This document shows, one piece after another, positions 10,253-19,557 of a stretch of 64,000 nt of DNA. A program made the position numbers and the translations under genes. Below the pieces are notes generated by a model. It saw only the letters and a program-made list of their open reading frames with translations. It made no database searches and was not told the origin of the DNA. Location: the NCBI RefSeq assembly GCF_022631235.3, contig NZ_CP093310.2, positions 2,542,001 to 2,606,000 on the forward strand. Reading direction: 5' to 3'. The first letter of the stretch is position 1; the number at the start of each line of letters is the position of its first letter. The stretch is from Psychrobacter raelei (lineage in GTDB: Bacteria > Pseudomonadota > Gammaproteobacteria > Pseudomonadales > Moraxellaceae).

Positions 10253-10340
10253 GTCAGCTTCGGGTGGTATGCTCCCTATTTAACTGATATCCATATTTAA
10301 CTGACGTTCATATTTAACTCAAAAGGGGCTTGTAAAGGCA

Positions 10341-10901
10341 TTACTGACGCTGCTGCAAATAGCGCTGCATCACCTGCATGTCCTGCAAGGTATTATGCTG
10401 ATAACGGGTTAGTAGCGCGTCTAACTTAGCTTCAATCGTTATCAATAGCTCAAACACTAGATTTAACGCACTGCCCTCACCGTGCGACTGAGTAGGTGAG
10501 TCAGGTTGTGTTTGTTGTAACACGGTATCATGACGGGCAAGGCGTTGGTAATTGGTCAACAGCTCAGGCAACCGCTCTTTTAGCAGCTTATTAACTAAGA
10601 ATTCTTCTTCGCTCACAGCGGGTGTTTGCCCCAACTGTGTCAGCTCATCTCGCCACTGCTGTAACAGCTGTGCCTTGGTGTCTATGCGCTGTAATTGCTG
10701 CAATACACTGGGTGGTAAGTCTTGCATCCGCTCAGCCGACAAAGACAATTGGCGCATTCTAGGCTGCTGCTGTGAGGGCTCTATATATTTCATTTTGCCT
10801 GGTGTAATACCCACTGCACGATGAAAGGCGAGCCAGCCCTTACGGCCCACATAGCCGGCTGCCACTAAGGTAAGTACACCTGCACCGATAACCACACTCA
10901 T
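10341..10901 (-). CDS. Hypothetical membrane-anchored protein (first of a related pair)
   Basis: I do not recognise this 186-residue protein. It has one N-terminal hydrophobic segment (residues 2-16, Val/Ala/Gly-rich) followed by a basic GRKGW stretch, then a soluble, Gln/Leu-rich, probably helical region with several likely coiled-coil stretches. It ends in QRYLQQRQ. The next gene upstream on the same strand has the same design and ends in NRYLQQRFEK, with a matching segment (LL..Y......L..MQRYLQQR) at the C terminus. The two look like diverged tandem duplicates in one operon. Confidence 0.6.
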   Translation of the reverse strand: MSVVIGAGVLTLVAAGYVGRKGWLAFHRAVGITPGKMKYIEPSQQQPRMRQLSLSAERMQDLPPSVLQQLQRIDTKAQLLQQWRDELTQLGQTPAVSEEEFLVNKLLKERLPELLTNYQRLARHDTVLQQTQPDSPTQSHGEGSALNLVFELLITIEAKLDALLTRYQHNTLQDMQVMQRYLQQRQ

Positions 10902-10977
10902 TTTTTTGTCACCTATGGATTATAAAGTTTGAGCTTAGCGACGATAAGTACACATCTCATCTTATTTCTCAAAGCTT

Positions 10978-11568
10978 TTATTTCTCAAAACGCTGCTGCA
11001 AATAGCGATTGGTTGCCAACAGCTTTTGACCATCTTGATGATAAGCGGCATCAAGCAACCCATCAAACTGTGTATCCACTGTATTTAATACTTCCAATAA
11101 AGCTTGTCTGCCCGTCATGTTCGAGTTTTTAATCTTAGTGGTATCAGCACGGCTTAAGGCGTCACCGCTTTTTTCAGCAGAGATAACCACGGTTTTGTTG
11201 ACGTTACTATCTAAGTCGTGCAAGCGTCGATAATCGGCCACCGCTTCAGGAATATGGATATCCATGACGTTTTTTATCATCACATAGGTCTCATTGACCG
11301 CATCTTTGTCATCAATAACGCCATCATTGTTAGTATCGCCATATAGCCGCTTTAGCTTTTCACCTTTTTCATTAATGAGCGCCAGCTTTTGTGCGACCTC
11401 TTGCGGCATGCTTTTTTCGGGAATGCTGCCCAGTTGCGGCATGGCTTTATACTCAAGCATCTTGGGCTGAGTAAGTTTTTTTACGCCCCGATAGCCCAAG
11501 TAAATACCGGCTGCAGGCAGCACGCCATATAAAATGAACATCACAAACATTGCAGTGGCTTGCGTCAT
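10978..11568 (-). CDS. Hypothetical membrane-anchored protein with an EF-hand-like loop (second of the pair)
   Basis: This 196-residue protein has an N-terminal membrane segment (about residues 5-26) and a helical soluble part. A canonical calcium-loop signature, DTNNDGVIDDKD (residues 78-89), carries acidic or amide residues at positions 1, 3, 5 and 12, Gly at 6 and Ile at 8, as in EF-hand or dockerin loops. It ends in NRYLQQRFEK like its neighbour. The start at 11568 is preferred because AAGGGA lies about 7 bases before it; an in-frame ATG at 11622 would add 18 hydrophilic residues. Function unknown. Confidence 0.6.
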   Translation of the reverse strand: MTQATAMFVMFILYGVLPAAGIYLGYRGVKKLTQPKMLEYKAMPQLGSIPEKSMPQEVAQKLALINEKGEKLKRLYGDTNNDGVIDDKDAVNETYVMIKNVMDIHIPEAVADYRRLHDLDSNVNKTVVISAEKSGDALSRADTTKIKNSNMTGRQALLEVLNTVDTQFDGLLDAAYHQDGQKLLATNRYLQQRFEK

Positions 11569-11788
11569 AACCTCATCCCTTCGTGTATGTTTATCATTTG
11601 ACCAATGAGTGCCCTTACCCAAGCTCTATAGGCTCATTTGGTCATATCATCTCGACTGACACCCGACTATAATTGCACCCAAAACTTATAAAACAAGACA
11701 GATGGCAAAGCCGCTGCTGTTGATGGGTGTAAATCACTCATATTGTAAGCTATGGCTCTATTTTAATAATTTACCATGAGATAACCAG

Positions 11789-12382
11789 ATGGATTATGTA
11801 TCAGGCTTTGCGCTCGGCTTATCACTCATCTTCGCCATTGGCTCCCAAAATGCCTTTATCTTAAAGCAAGGTCTAAAAAAGCAGCACGTGTTTGCCGTAT
11901 GCCTGTTTTGTGCCCTATCAGATGCGCTTCTCATCTCGGCAGGGGTTGCAGGATTTGGCGCCATGACGGCACAACATCCCAATATTGTGAATATTGCGAA
12001 GCTTGCTGGGGCTTTATTTTTATTAGTATATGGTCTGCAAAGCTTATATGCAGGCTTTACCAAGTCGCATGCCCTAGACAGTAATGCTGCCGCCGAAAGC
12101 AGCTTAAATAGATCGCTTATGCTGTGTTTTGGGTTTACCTGGCTTAATCCACACGTGTATTTAGATACCTTGGTACTGGTCGGTATGGTGTCTACCGGTG
12201 CCAATAGTAAGCTGCTATTTGCCACCGGTGCGGTGAGTGCTTCTTTTGTGTTTTTCTTCAGCTTAGGGTATGGCGCGCGCCTACTCGGCCCACTGTTTGC
12301 CAAGCCTAAATCTTGGAATATTTTAGATGCTTTAGTGGGCGTATTAATGCTTTATTTATCTTGGCATCTATACAACAGTTAA
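11789..12382 (+). CDS. argO: Arginine/lysine exporter (LysE/ArgO family)
   Basis: A 197-residue inner-membrane exporter of basic amino acids. The family signature at the N terminus is clear (FAIGSQNAFILKQGL, residues 14-28), and about six hydrophobic helices follow. LysE/ArgO proteins export arginine and lysine when these accumulate, and are usually controlled by a divergent LysR-type regulator; none is present here. It is transcribed away from the small membrane-protein pair. A LysO-type lysine exporter lies 7 kb downstream. Confidence 0.87.
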   Translation: MDYVSGFALGLSLIFAIGSQNAFILKQGLKKQHVFAVCLFCALSDALLISAGVAGFGAMTAQHPNIVNIAKLAGALFLLVYGLQSLYAGFTKSHALDSNAAAESSLNRSLMLCFGFTWLNPHVYLDTLVLVGMVSTGANSKLLFATGAVSASFVFFFSLGYGARLLGPLFAKPKSWNILDALVGVLMLYLSWHLYNS

Positions 12383-12443
12383 TCTAAATCTGCGCCAAAT
12401 TAGAGCGATGTTTGAGCAATTGTCCAGTTAGACTAAGCCTGAT

Positions 12444-12513
12444 AAAAAAGCCCCTGCTGATGAACTGACCCCCAAATCTTGGACGGTTTAGTTCAATTAA
12501 ACAGGGGCTTTTT
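12444..12513. terminator. Terminator with an IS-end-like insert in its loop
   Basis: AAAAAAGCCCCTG (12444-12456) pairs with CAGGGGCTTTTT (12502-12513). The 45-base loop holds TGAACTGACCCCCAAATC and TTGGACGGTTTAGTTC, resembling an IS3-family terminal sequence. It lies between convergent argO and marC and has T tracts on both strands. Confidence 0.6.
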
Positions 12514-12572
12514 GGTATAACACCATAAATGAGCAACCAATAGCTAAGCGTAAAGCTTATATCTATCGGCCT

Positions 12573-13214
12573 TTAGATCAGACCAGGAAAAACAGTCTTA
12601 ATACCATTGACCAAGATTTCGATGGCCACCGCTGCAAGCAGCATACCCATGATACGGCTAATAATATTAAGACCGGTGTCACCTAAGAACCGGCTTAGCT
12701 GACCGGCGGCCATTAAAGCCAAATAACAAAATATAGAAATGAGCAAACCGGCAATAATGATGGCCAACTTCTGCTGCCAACCTGTCACTTGTGCTGAGTA
12801 AATAATAACGGTAGAAATCCCGCCTGGTCCCACCATCATCGGAATGGCCAAAGGCACAACGGCAGCGGCGGTACTGCCTATGCTCTCAAAGCTGTCATCA
12901 ACTTCCACGTTTTCTTGATTGGGCTTTACCGGATTACCCTCGCCATTCATCATGTTAATGGCAATCAAAAATACCAATACCCCACCAGCAATCTGGAACG
13001 AGCCCACTGAGATGCCCAGCACTTTAAGTAAGGTCTCACCAGCGACGGTAAAAAAAGCAATGGTAATAAACACCGTCAAACTACTGATACGCGCAAAGCG
13101 GCGCTTATCAGTCATGCTATAGCCACGAGTCGAATCTAAAAATAGCGTTAAGGCACTAAAGGGGTTAATTAGTACCACAAATGCCAAAATTATTTTGACA
13201 ATTTCGGTGTCCAT
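12573..13214 (-). CDS. MarC family integral membrane protein
   Basis: A 213-residue protein of the MarC/UPF0056 family with about six membrane helices. The N-terminal FVVLINPFSALTLFL and central GGVLVFLIAINMM segments are family hallmarks, as is PLAIPMMVGPGGISTVI near residues 120-136. The physiological role of the family is unresolved; the early link to multiple antibiotic resistance was not confirmed. A hydrophilic loop of about 25 residues (GEGNPVKPNQENVEVDDSFE) separates helices 3 and 4. It is convergent with argO. Confidence 0.88.
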   Translation of the reverse strand: MDTEIVKIILAFVVLINPFSALTLFLDSTRGYSMTDKRRFARISSLTVFITIAFFTVAGETLLKVLGISVGSFQIAGGVLVFLIAINMMNGEGNPVKPNQENVEVDDSFESIGSTAAAVVPLAIPMMVGPGGISTVIIYSAQVTGWQQKLAIIIAGLLISIFCYLALMAAGQLSRFLGDTGLNIISRIMGMLLAAVAIEILVNGIKTVFPGLI

Positions 13215-13449
13215 ACGGGCGCCTCAGTTTGCAAAAAAGGAGCGATTTTAGCACATGCCAAGCCGTGCAAATACCTTATATTATAGAGCAATAATGGCTT
13301 TGTGTATTAGCTGTGTATCATATTATTACAAGGCATCGACAAGAATACTGACTTTCTTCACGTTGATAGCAAGCAGTATTTTTACCCTATTTTGCTATAA
13401 ATCAAATCTATACAATGACTTACACAAGATTTGGCGTATCTGTAGAGGA

Positions 13450-14346
13450 TTAAGCAGTAAAATCCATACCGATATCTAAGGCTGTGGTACTGTGGGTCAA
13501 ATAGCCCATGGCTATAAAGTCAACACCCGTTTGGGCAACTGCGACGACACTATCTGGGGTAATCCCCCCCGATGCCTCGGTCTTAATACGTCCGCTGGGA
13601 TGATTTTTGCACAAGGCCACTGCTTTACGTAACGTCTCTGGAGCCATATTATCTAATAATACCAGCTCAGCGCCTGCCTCTATTGCTTGTTGCAGCTGCT
13701 CTAGGGTATCAACCTCAATCTCAATGGGAATAAGATGACCGGCCAATTGCTGGGCTTGTTGTAAGGCCTTGGCAATGTTACCGGCAATAGCAATATGATT
13801 GTCTTTGATTAAGATGGCGTCATCGAGGCCCAGACGGTGATTGCGCCCGCCGCCACAGCGTACCGCGTATTTTTGAACAGTGCGCAGACCTGGGATGGTC
13901 TTACGGGTACACGTAATTTGAGCCGGATAGTCAGCCACCAAATCTACCACCTTACGTGTGGCTGTCGCAATGCCACTAAGATGCGTCATAAAATTCAGTG
14001 CGGTGCGCTCCGCGGTCAACAAATTGCGAGCATTACCACTAATGGTCGCCAGCACCTCACCCTTACTCACCGCTGCACCATCTTGAGTATGCGCTTTAAA
14101 TTCGATATCTGGATCTACTTGCGCAAAAGCCAATCTGGCCAAATCAAGCCCACACACCACGCCATCATCGCGCACAGTTAAGGTCAAAGTTGCTTGCTTA
14201 TCTGCCGGAATGGTCGCCTGCGAGGTCACATCACCACGGCGGCCCAAATCCTCTAGTAGTGCGGCCTGAATTAAGGGTAGCAGTAACACATCATTCAATG
14301 GTGGCTCTACTACAGTGGCGGGCTCATGGGCGGCAGATATTGACAT
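13450..14346 (-). CDS. nadC: Nicotinate-nucleotide diphosphorylase (carboxylating)
   Basis: NadC converts quinolinate and PRPP to nicotinate mononucleotide, CO2 and PPi, joining de novo synthesis to the NAD core pathway. The 298-residue protein shows the type II PRTase motifs: ALLEDLGRRGDVTS near the N terminus, TCTRKTIPGLR (about 144-154), the GGGRNHRLGLDDAILIKDNH active-site region (165-184), and ASGGI near 268. TAAGGA precedes the ATG. An upstream palindrome at 14476 and the neighbouring Nudix regulator suggest co-regulation with nadA. Confidence 0.96.
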   Translation of the reverse strand: MSISAAHEPATVVEPPLNDVLLLPLIQAALLEDLGRRGDVTSQATIPADKQATLTLTVRDDGVVCGLDLARLAFAQVDPDIEFKAHTQDGAAVSKGEVLATISGNARNLLTAERTALNFMTHLSGIATATRKVVDLVADYPAQITCTRKTIPGLRTVQKYAVRCGGGRNHRLGLDDAILIKDNHIAIAGNIAKALQQAQQLAGHLIPIEIEVDTLEQLQQAIEAGAELVLLDNMAPETLRKAVALCKNHPSGRIKTEASGGITPDSVVAVAQTGVDFIAMGYLTHSTTALDIGMDFTA

Positions 14347-14475
14347 AAAGCGTCCTTATTTAAAAAGCGATAGAAAATGGGTGGTTTTACGGCGACCGGT
14401 GATAAAGTTGATTCAATGACAGCTGATTTTAGGCGCTAAATAAAGCTAAAAAACGACATAAAACCTAGGCTAATA

Positions 14476-14492
14476 ATGCTCATTATGAGCAT
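14476..14492. promoter_or_regulatory. Palindromic operator upstream of nadC
   Basis: ATGCTCAT-T-ATGAGCAT is a perfect 8+1+8 palindrome 130 bases before the nadC start. The same half-site recurs upstream of nadA (16046-16062). Both flank the gene for a Nudix/winged-helix regulator, which is the likely binder. Inferred from conservation inside this window. Confidence 0.7.
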
Positions 14493-14529
14493 AAATATAG
14501 CGGAGAAATTTGACATTAGCAATCACTAA

Positions 14530-15603
14530 TTAAGATCGGATGGCACTTTTGGGCAGTTTACTGTCCATCAGCAAGCTTTGTAATTCAACATCGAAGCGAA
14601 AACGATACAGCTTAGCAGGACGCCCGCGACCGGTTTGACTACTGTTACCTGTCGGCTCTAGTAGGTTCTGGCTCTCAAGCAGACGTCTAAAGTTTTGTTT
14701 GTGTAGAGCCACACCAGATAACGCTTCAACGCTTTGTTGTAATTGCAATAAGGTAAACTCCTCTGGCATCAAGCCAAAGATGAGCGGGCGATATTCAATC
14801 TTAGCACGCAGGCGAGATATGGCCGTGGCTATCACGCGGCGATGGTCATAATACATCGGCTCTCCTGTGGCTTGTTGCCAGTCATCAGGCAGTTTTGCGG
14901 CATTATAATATGGCGACTCAGGCAATAATCCAGCTTCATACAGCATCTCGTAACGCAGCAGGGCATGCTCAGCAATCCACTTACTAAACATCTCTTTGAC
15001 ACTGCTACTGTGGCTGCTATCACTGGCGATTACTGCTTCAAACTCTGAGTCATCTAGCTCCCAATCACCGCCCCAACACAGATAAATGCGTTGCAAGCGC
15101 TTGATGCGCTCATCATTTGTATCGGCCAAATCTGCCCACTGCTTCAGCTTCTGGGTAATCAGCTGAGTGTGTTTTTGTACCTTTTTATCCAAATGATTTT
15201 CCCAAGGAAAATAGTCATACCAGTCTCGCCACTTAGCGCCACTTTGTGAGCGAGCTTCTAAGTGAGGAGGTTCAGAATTTGGGCTTTGTGCCGCCACCTC
15301 TTGCACCAGACCCATATAGCTTACATACACCAGAGCATGCCCCTGTTTATTGCGGCGATTGGTATCAACAAAAGTATAAAGCTGCTCAATATAGCCTAGA
15401 GGTTGGCGGGTTTGCTCCTCCACCCATTGACGCACGCCGGCCTGTAGTGATCGGTGCAAAGGCATCAATGGACCATTAGGAAGCAGCTTACCGCCATCTA
15501 CCGTAAGTACACGGGCACTGTTATTGGTAATAGCAATCAACACCGCAACCACCTCTGTGGTTCCACTGCCTTGGCTATGCGCGTGAGAAAAAGACAAACT
15601 CAT
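14530..15603 (-). CDS. Nudix-type NAD-biosynthesis transcriptional regulator (NrtR/NadQ-like)
   Basis: The protein (357 residues from 15603) has an N-terminal Nudix-like fold (TTEVVAVLIAITNNSARVLTV and LPNGPLMPLHRSLQAGVRQWVEEQT) without an intact GX5EX7REUXEEXGU catalytic box, so it is probably a ligand sensor rather than a hydrolase. A long middle region is followed by a C-terminal winged helix (EEFTLLQLQQSVEALSG, NFRRLLESQNLLEPTG, GRGRPAKLYRF), the exact hallmark of NrtR/NadQ regulators. It sits between nadC and nadA, with matching palindromes before both, so it likely represses de novo NAD synthesis. An in-frame ATG at 15672 would add a hydrophobic 23-residue leader; neither start has a good ribosome site. 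Confidence 0.8.
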   Translation of the reverse strand: MSLSFSHAHSQGSGTTEVVAVLIAITNNSARVLTVDGGKLLPNGPLMPLHRSLQAGVRQWVEEQTRQPLGYIEQLYTFVDTNRRNKQGHALVYVSYMGLVQEVAAQSPNSEPPHLEARSQSGAKWRDWYDYFPWENHLDKKVQKHTQLITQKLKQWADLADTNDERIKRLQRIYLCWGGDWELDDSEFEAVIASDSSHSSSVKEMFSKWIAEHALLRYEMLYEAGLLPESPYYNAAKLPDDWQQATGEPMYYDHRRVIATAISRLRAKIEYRPLIFGLMPEEFTLLQLQQSVEALSGVALHKQNFRRLLESQNLLEPTGNSSQTGRGRPAKLYRFRFDVELQSLLMDSKLPKSAIRS

Positions 15604-16162
15604 AAAAATATCAATACTTATTAAAAGGGTGAATGAACATATCAAAAAATCGTAGTGCAGACACAAAAACATCTTAGAGCAGCAAACATACGCTCTATTT
15701 TTCCAGTTTTAGTCTTGGTAACAGCTATTTGTAGTTGTCTGGACAAATGGTGCAATGATTCGCTATGTAGTCACTTTAGTATAGCCGTTAATGGTGATAA
15801 TTACACGGCTTGACATTATGTATCAAGCTGTTGAGCACCTGTATTTTGTTGGTTTTATGCACTAAGGCGGCGCTTAAAATCATCCTGCCGGACAACCAAG
15901 TTATCCCCTCGTTTTGAGACTAACAGAGCATTTTTATTTCTCAAAATCAACAGCATGCGGCTTATCTAAAGGGACATTTAAGCCCAGTGACTTAAATAAT
16001 GACTAAAAAGGCTTTAAAAGCAATTATAAAAAAATTCTTGTATTTATACTCAAAATGAGCATAATTATAGCCATCGCTTTATTATTTGCTTATCAAGTTT
16101 TGGCTCTCAAGTTTTGATTAATTAAGTGCCGCCTTTAGAGCACACAACGACAGGGATTTTTT
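15604..16162. other. Divergent intergenic region between the NAD regulator and nadA
   Basis: About 560 bases without a supported gene. The right part carries the nadA promoter and operator (16038-16066). The left part should carry the regulator's own promoter, which I cannot place with confidence. No RNA gene is seen. Confidence 0.55.
16038..16066 (+). promoter_or_regulatory. nadA promoter with overlapping operator
   Basis: A -35-like TTGTAT (16038) and a -10-like CATAAT (16060) are 16 bases apart. The imperfect palindrome ATACTCAA-A-ATGAGCAT (16046-16062) fills the spacer. It shares 14 of 17 positions with the nadC palindrome. A repressor bound here would block RNA polymerase. Confidence 0.65.
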
Positions 16163-17350
16163 ATGACTACCTCACAAGCCAGCTCGTACACGCCCGCTGA
16201 GAAGACTGAGATTTTTGCTTATGACGCGCCAACTTTGGCCCAAAGCAACCAGTCTTCTGCCATTCAAAGCATTGATATCGACTATGCCAAAGCTAAGATA
16301 CCCGCTGAGCTGTCTCGTACTGAGCGCCTGCAACTGGTAGAAAACATTAAGCGCCTGCTAAAACAGCACAATGCGGTACTGGTGGCGCATTATTATGTCG
16401 ACCCCTACATTCAGGACTTAGCCTTAGAGACTGGCGGCTGTGTGGGAGACTCCTTAGAGATGGCGCGTTTTGGTAAAGAACATGAGGCGCAAACCTTGGT
16501 GGTGGCCGGCGTAAGGTTTATGGGGGAGTCTGCCAAAATTCTGAGTATGGAAAAAACCGTACTTATGGCAGATCTTGAAGCTGAGTGTTCGCTGGATTTG
16601 GGCTGCCCTATAGACGAGTTTAGTGCATTTTGTGATCAGCATCCCGACCGCACTGTGGTGGTCTATGCCAACACCAGCGCAGAAGTCAAAGCACGTGCAG
16701 ATTGGGTAGTGACCTCATCTGTGGGTCTTGAGATTGTGACTCATCTGCATGAGCAGGGTCAAAAAATAATCTGGGGACCAGACCGTCATTTGGGTAAATA
16801 CATTCAAAAACAGACCGGTGCTGACATGCTGCTGTGGCAAGGCTCGTGTATTGTACATAACGAATTTAAAGCACGTGAACTTGAGCAATTAAAAGCACAA
16901 TACCCTGAGGCTGTGGTGCTGGTTCATCCGGAGTCTCCTGATAGCGTGGTGGCTTTGGCCGATGTGGTGGGCTCAACCAGCAAGCTATTAAACGCCACCA
17001 AAGAGATGGATAGCCAAACCTTTATCGTGGGCACTGACCTTGGCATCTTACATGAGATGCAAAAGCACTCACCAGATAAGCTGTTTTTGGCAGCCCCTAC
17101 TGCTGGTGAAAGCGCAACTTGTAAGAGCTGTGCGTTTTGCCCTTGGATGGCCATGAATGGTCTAAAAGGTATCGAAAACTGTCTACAGACTGGCAGTGGC
17201 GAGATTAAATTAGCGCCCGAATTGGCACAGGCGGCTTTAAAGCCACTACAGCGTATGTTGGATTTCGCCGCTGAGCAAAAACGTCGTGTGGCCACCAGTG
17301 GCGATATTATTGAAGACCGTGCGTTATTTGCAAACGTTGGCCCAGCTTAA
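16163..17350 (+). CDS. nadA: Quinolinate synthase
   Basis: NadA condenses iminoaspartate with dihydroxyacetone phosphate to quinolinate using a labile [4Fe-4S] cluster. The 395-residue protein shows the NadA motifs: [14 protein letters not shown] (about residues 74-87), [18 protein letters not shown] (cluster Cys about 142-147), [16 protein letters not shown], and the [13 protein letters not shown] cluster near 320-332. The Cys arrangement matches the longer proteobacterial form. A 35-residue polar N-terminal leader is present. It heads a nadA-nadB unit (74 bases between the genes) under the operator described above. Confidence 0.96.
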   Translation: MTTSQASSYTPAEKTEIFAYDAPTLAQSNQSSAIQSIDIDYAKAKIPAELSRTERLQLVENIKRLLKQHNAVLVAHYYVDPYIQDLALETGGCVGDSLEMARFGKEHEAQTLVVAGVRFMGESAKILSMEKTVLMADLEAECSLDLGCPIDEFSAFCDQHPDRTVVVYANTSAEVKARADWVVTSSVGLEIVTHLHEQGQKIIWGPDRHLGKYIQKQTGADMLLWQGSCIVHNEFKARELEQLKAQYPEAVVLVHPESPDSVVALADVVGSTSKLLNATKEMDSQTFIVGTDLGILHEMQKHSPDKLFLAAPTAGESATCKSCAFCPWMAMNGLKGIENCLQTGSGEIKLAPELAQAALKPLQRMLDFAAEQKRRVATSGDIIEDRALFANVGPA

Positions 17351-17424
17351 GTTTTCGCTATATTAAGCTGCTGCTGGCAGGCTAAATGTAGTCCCCATAA
17401 CACCTTTTAACCAGAGAGCACCCT

Positions 17425-19332
17425 ATGCCAACTTATTCAGTGGATACCGCATTAGCACAGATGGCCAGTGCTGCCCCTCATAAAAACTGTGATGTGTTGA
17501 TTATCGGCGCGGGGTTGGCAGGGCTTTCGGCAGCGCTTTCGTTGCCAAAACACCTCAGCATCGCTGTGCTTGCCAAGCAAGACCTTCAGGCCTGCTCAAG
17601 CCACTACGCTCAAGGCGGTATTGCCGCAGTGATTGATAGCGAGGACAGCGTCGCCGATCATGTCAGCGACACGTTAATCGCCGGCGATGGCTTGTGTGAT
17701 GCGGCGGCCACCACCCAAATCCTCGCCCAAGGTGCCAACGCTATTGATTGGCTGCTCAAACATAAGGTACCTTTTACCACCAAGCAACCTCAGTCAGATG
17801 CTGACTTAAAGCCCTCCCCTACGCTCGCTGACCTACATCTGACTCAAGAAGGCGGTCATGGCTGTCGACGTGTGGCACATGCTGATGATGCCACTGGCAA
17901 GCACATTATGCAGGCACTACAACAGCAAATCGCCGCGGCACCTAATATCAAGCTCTACACCTATCATGAGGCGCTTAGCCTATTGACTGACAATCATCGC
18001 TGCACAGGCGCTATCGTGGTGGAAACACAGACCCAGAAGCTGGTTCAATTTGATAGCCAAGCGGTGGTACTTGCCAGCGGCGGGCTGGGTCAATTATTCA
18101 CCCGAGCCACAGCGCCCAATGTCTGCATGGGCGATGGTATTATGATGGCGTGGGAAGCAGGCTGCCGTTTGGCTAACTTAGAGTTTATCCAGTTTCATCC
18201 AACCGGTCTGGTTTATAATGATGCGCAAGGCAGCAGCAATTTTCTGATCTCTGAAGCCGTGCGCGGTGAAGGCGGCCTACTTCGCTGTCCCATTAGCCAT
18301 GAGCGCTTTATGCCACGCTATGATAAGCGCGAAGAATTAGCCCCCCGTGACATTGTCGCTCGTGCTATTGCTAATGAGATTGCTCATAACGGCTTAGGCT
18401 ACGTTCATTTGGACATCTCGCATAAACCCGCTGCATTTATTCGTGAGCACTTCCCCGATATCTACGCCCACTGCTTAAGCTTAGGCATCGACATTACCAC
18501 AGACCCTATTCCGGTAGCGCCAACGGCTCATTATACCTGTGGCGGCGTACTGTCGACGGCGAAGGGACAGACCGATATCAAAGGCTTATATGCTGCCGGC
18601 GAAGTCGCCAATACTGGATTACATGGCGCCAATCGTCTGGCCAGTAACTCCTTACTTGAATGCGTGGTAATGGGCCGTGCAATTGCCCATCATTTACCCA
18701 GTTACTTGCTGGATAAAGACAATTGGCAAACGCCGCAGTCTCTTTATAAGCCATTGGTTATTGAGCCTAGCCGCGATGCGCCTGTTGCACCGTTAGCCTT
18801 CAATACCACCAATAACGACACCGATCAGCCGCCGCTTAGTTTAACCGCTCTTAAGCAGTTAATGAGCGAGCACATGGGCATCAGACGCAGCGCTTCAGGT
18901 CTAAATATGGCCTTAAAGCAACTGTCTTTTTGGCAACAACAGCTGTCAGCGCCCATCCCAAATAAAGCAGGTGTGGACAGTCAAGATATAGTGGCACTGC
19001 TTAATAGCAGACGCTTACAGCGCCTACTTCAGCTGGCAAGCTTACTATTCGGCTGTGCCCTTACCCGCCTTGAAAGCCGAGGTGGTCATTACCGCAATGA
19101 CTACCCAAGCCTTGCCGACATAGCCGCCATGAGCTTAGTACAAGGCTTGCAGCCACCGCAGCTGGACTGTAACGCTTTATGTTTACGCAATGGCACTGGC
19201 AGCTTTGGACAGCTAACCCCGCTTTACGCTCAAAACATAGCGGGGCAAGCAGCAGAGCAAAATTCAGTGCGGCCTAAAGCAATGCCCCTGTCAGCCGACC
19301 GATGCACAGCTTTTATTCCCAAAGCCGTCTAG
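17425..19332 (+). CDS. nadB: L-aspartate oxidase
   Basis: NadB oxidises L-aspartate to iminoaspartate, the substrate of NadA, with FAD. The dinucleotide motif GAGLAGLSAALSL is at about residues 28-40. SSHYAQGGIAA, the EFIQFHPTGL substrate loop, and the CGGVLSTAKG / GLYAAGEVANTGLHGANRLASNSLLE segments match the succinate dehydrogenase/NadB superfamily. At 635 residues it is about 95 longer than E. coli NadB (540), because of extra residues in the middle (QPQSDADLKPSP) and at the C terminus. The stop codon lies in the first unit of a short tandem repeat. Confidence 0.95.
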   Translation: MPTYSVDTALAQMASAAPHKNCDVLIIGAGLAGLSAALSLPKHLSIAVLAKQDLQACSSHYAQGGIAAVIDSEDSVADHVSDTLIAGDGLCDAAATTQILAQGANAIDWLLKHKVPFTTKQPQSDADLKPSPTLADLHLTQEGGHGCRRVAHADDATGKHIMQALQQQIAAAPNIKLYTYHEALSLLTDNHRCTGAIVVETQTQKLVQFDSQAVVLASGGLGQLFTRATAPNVCMGDGIMMAWEAGCRLANLEFIQFHPTGLVYNDAQGSSNFLISEAVRGEGGLLRCPISHERFMPRYDKREELAPRDIVARAIANEIAHNGLGYVHLDISHKPAAFIREHFPDIYAHCLSLGIDITTDPIPVAPTAHYTCGGVLSTAKGQTDIKGLYAAGEVANTGLHGANRLASNSLLECVVMGRAIAHHLPSYLLDKDNWQTPQSLYKPLVIEPSRDAPVAPLAFNTTNNDTDQPPLSLTALKQLMSEHMGIRRSASGLNMALKQLSFWQQQLSAPIPNKAGVDSQDIVALLNSRRLQRLLQLASLLFGCALTRLESRGGHYRNDYPSLADIAAMSLVQGLQPPQLDCNALCLRNGTGSFGQLTPLYAQNIAGQAAEQNSVRPKAMPLSADRCTAFIPKAV

Positions 19333-19375
19333 CTAAAAAAAAGCCGTCTAGCTAAAAAAAGCCGTCTAGCTAAAA
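19324..19375. repeat. Three tandem copies of a unit spanning the nadB stop codon
   Basis: GCCGTCTAGCTAAAA begins at 19324, 19343 and 19361, separated by A runs of variable length. The first copy encodes the last residues Ala-Val-stop of NadB; the other two lie in the 3' untranslated region. Confidence 0.85.
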
Positions 19376-19387
19376 GCTAATAAAATT

Positions 19388-19414
19388 GCCCCGTTGATTA
19401 AGCGGGGTATTTTT
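19388..19414 (+). terminator. nadB terminator
   Basis: CCCCG / CGGGG stem with a 9-nt loop followed by TATTTTTG, 56 bases after the nadB stop. Confidence 0.7.
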
Positions 19415-19557
19415 GTTGACACCACTAAACCAAATAACACTGATCGAGTATTTAGGCAAAATCTAGGATTGTCGATCAGCAAACCACCCAGTCTCACCCA
19501 GCTATGATAGAATCACTTTTTCATTTCTTCTCAACCAGCCTGTGTGTCCTTTTTATC

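Noticed and set aside
13255..13479. 74-codon open frame on the plus strand between marC and nadC
   Set aside because: It has no good ribosome site, a Tyr/Ile/Phe-rich product and overlaps the nadC 3' end on the other strand; a chance frame is more likely.
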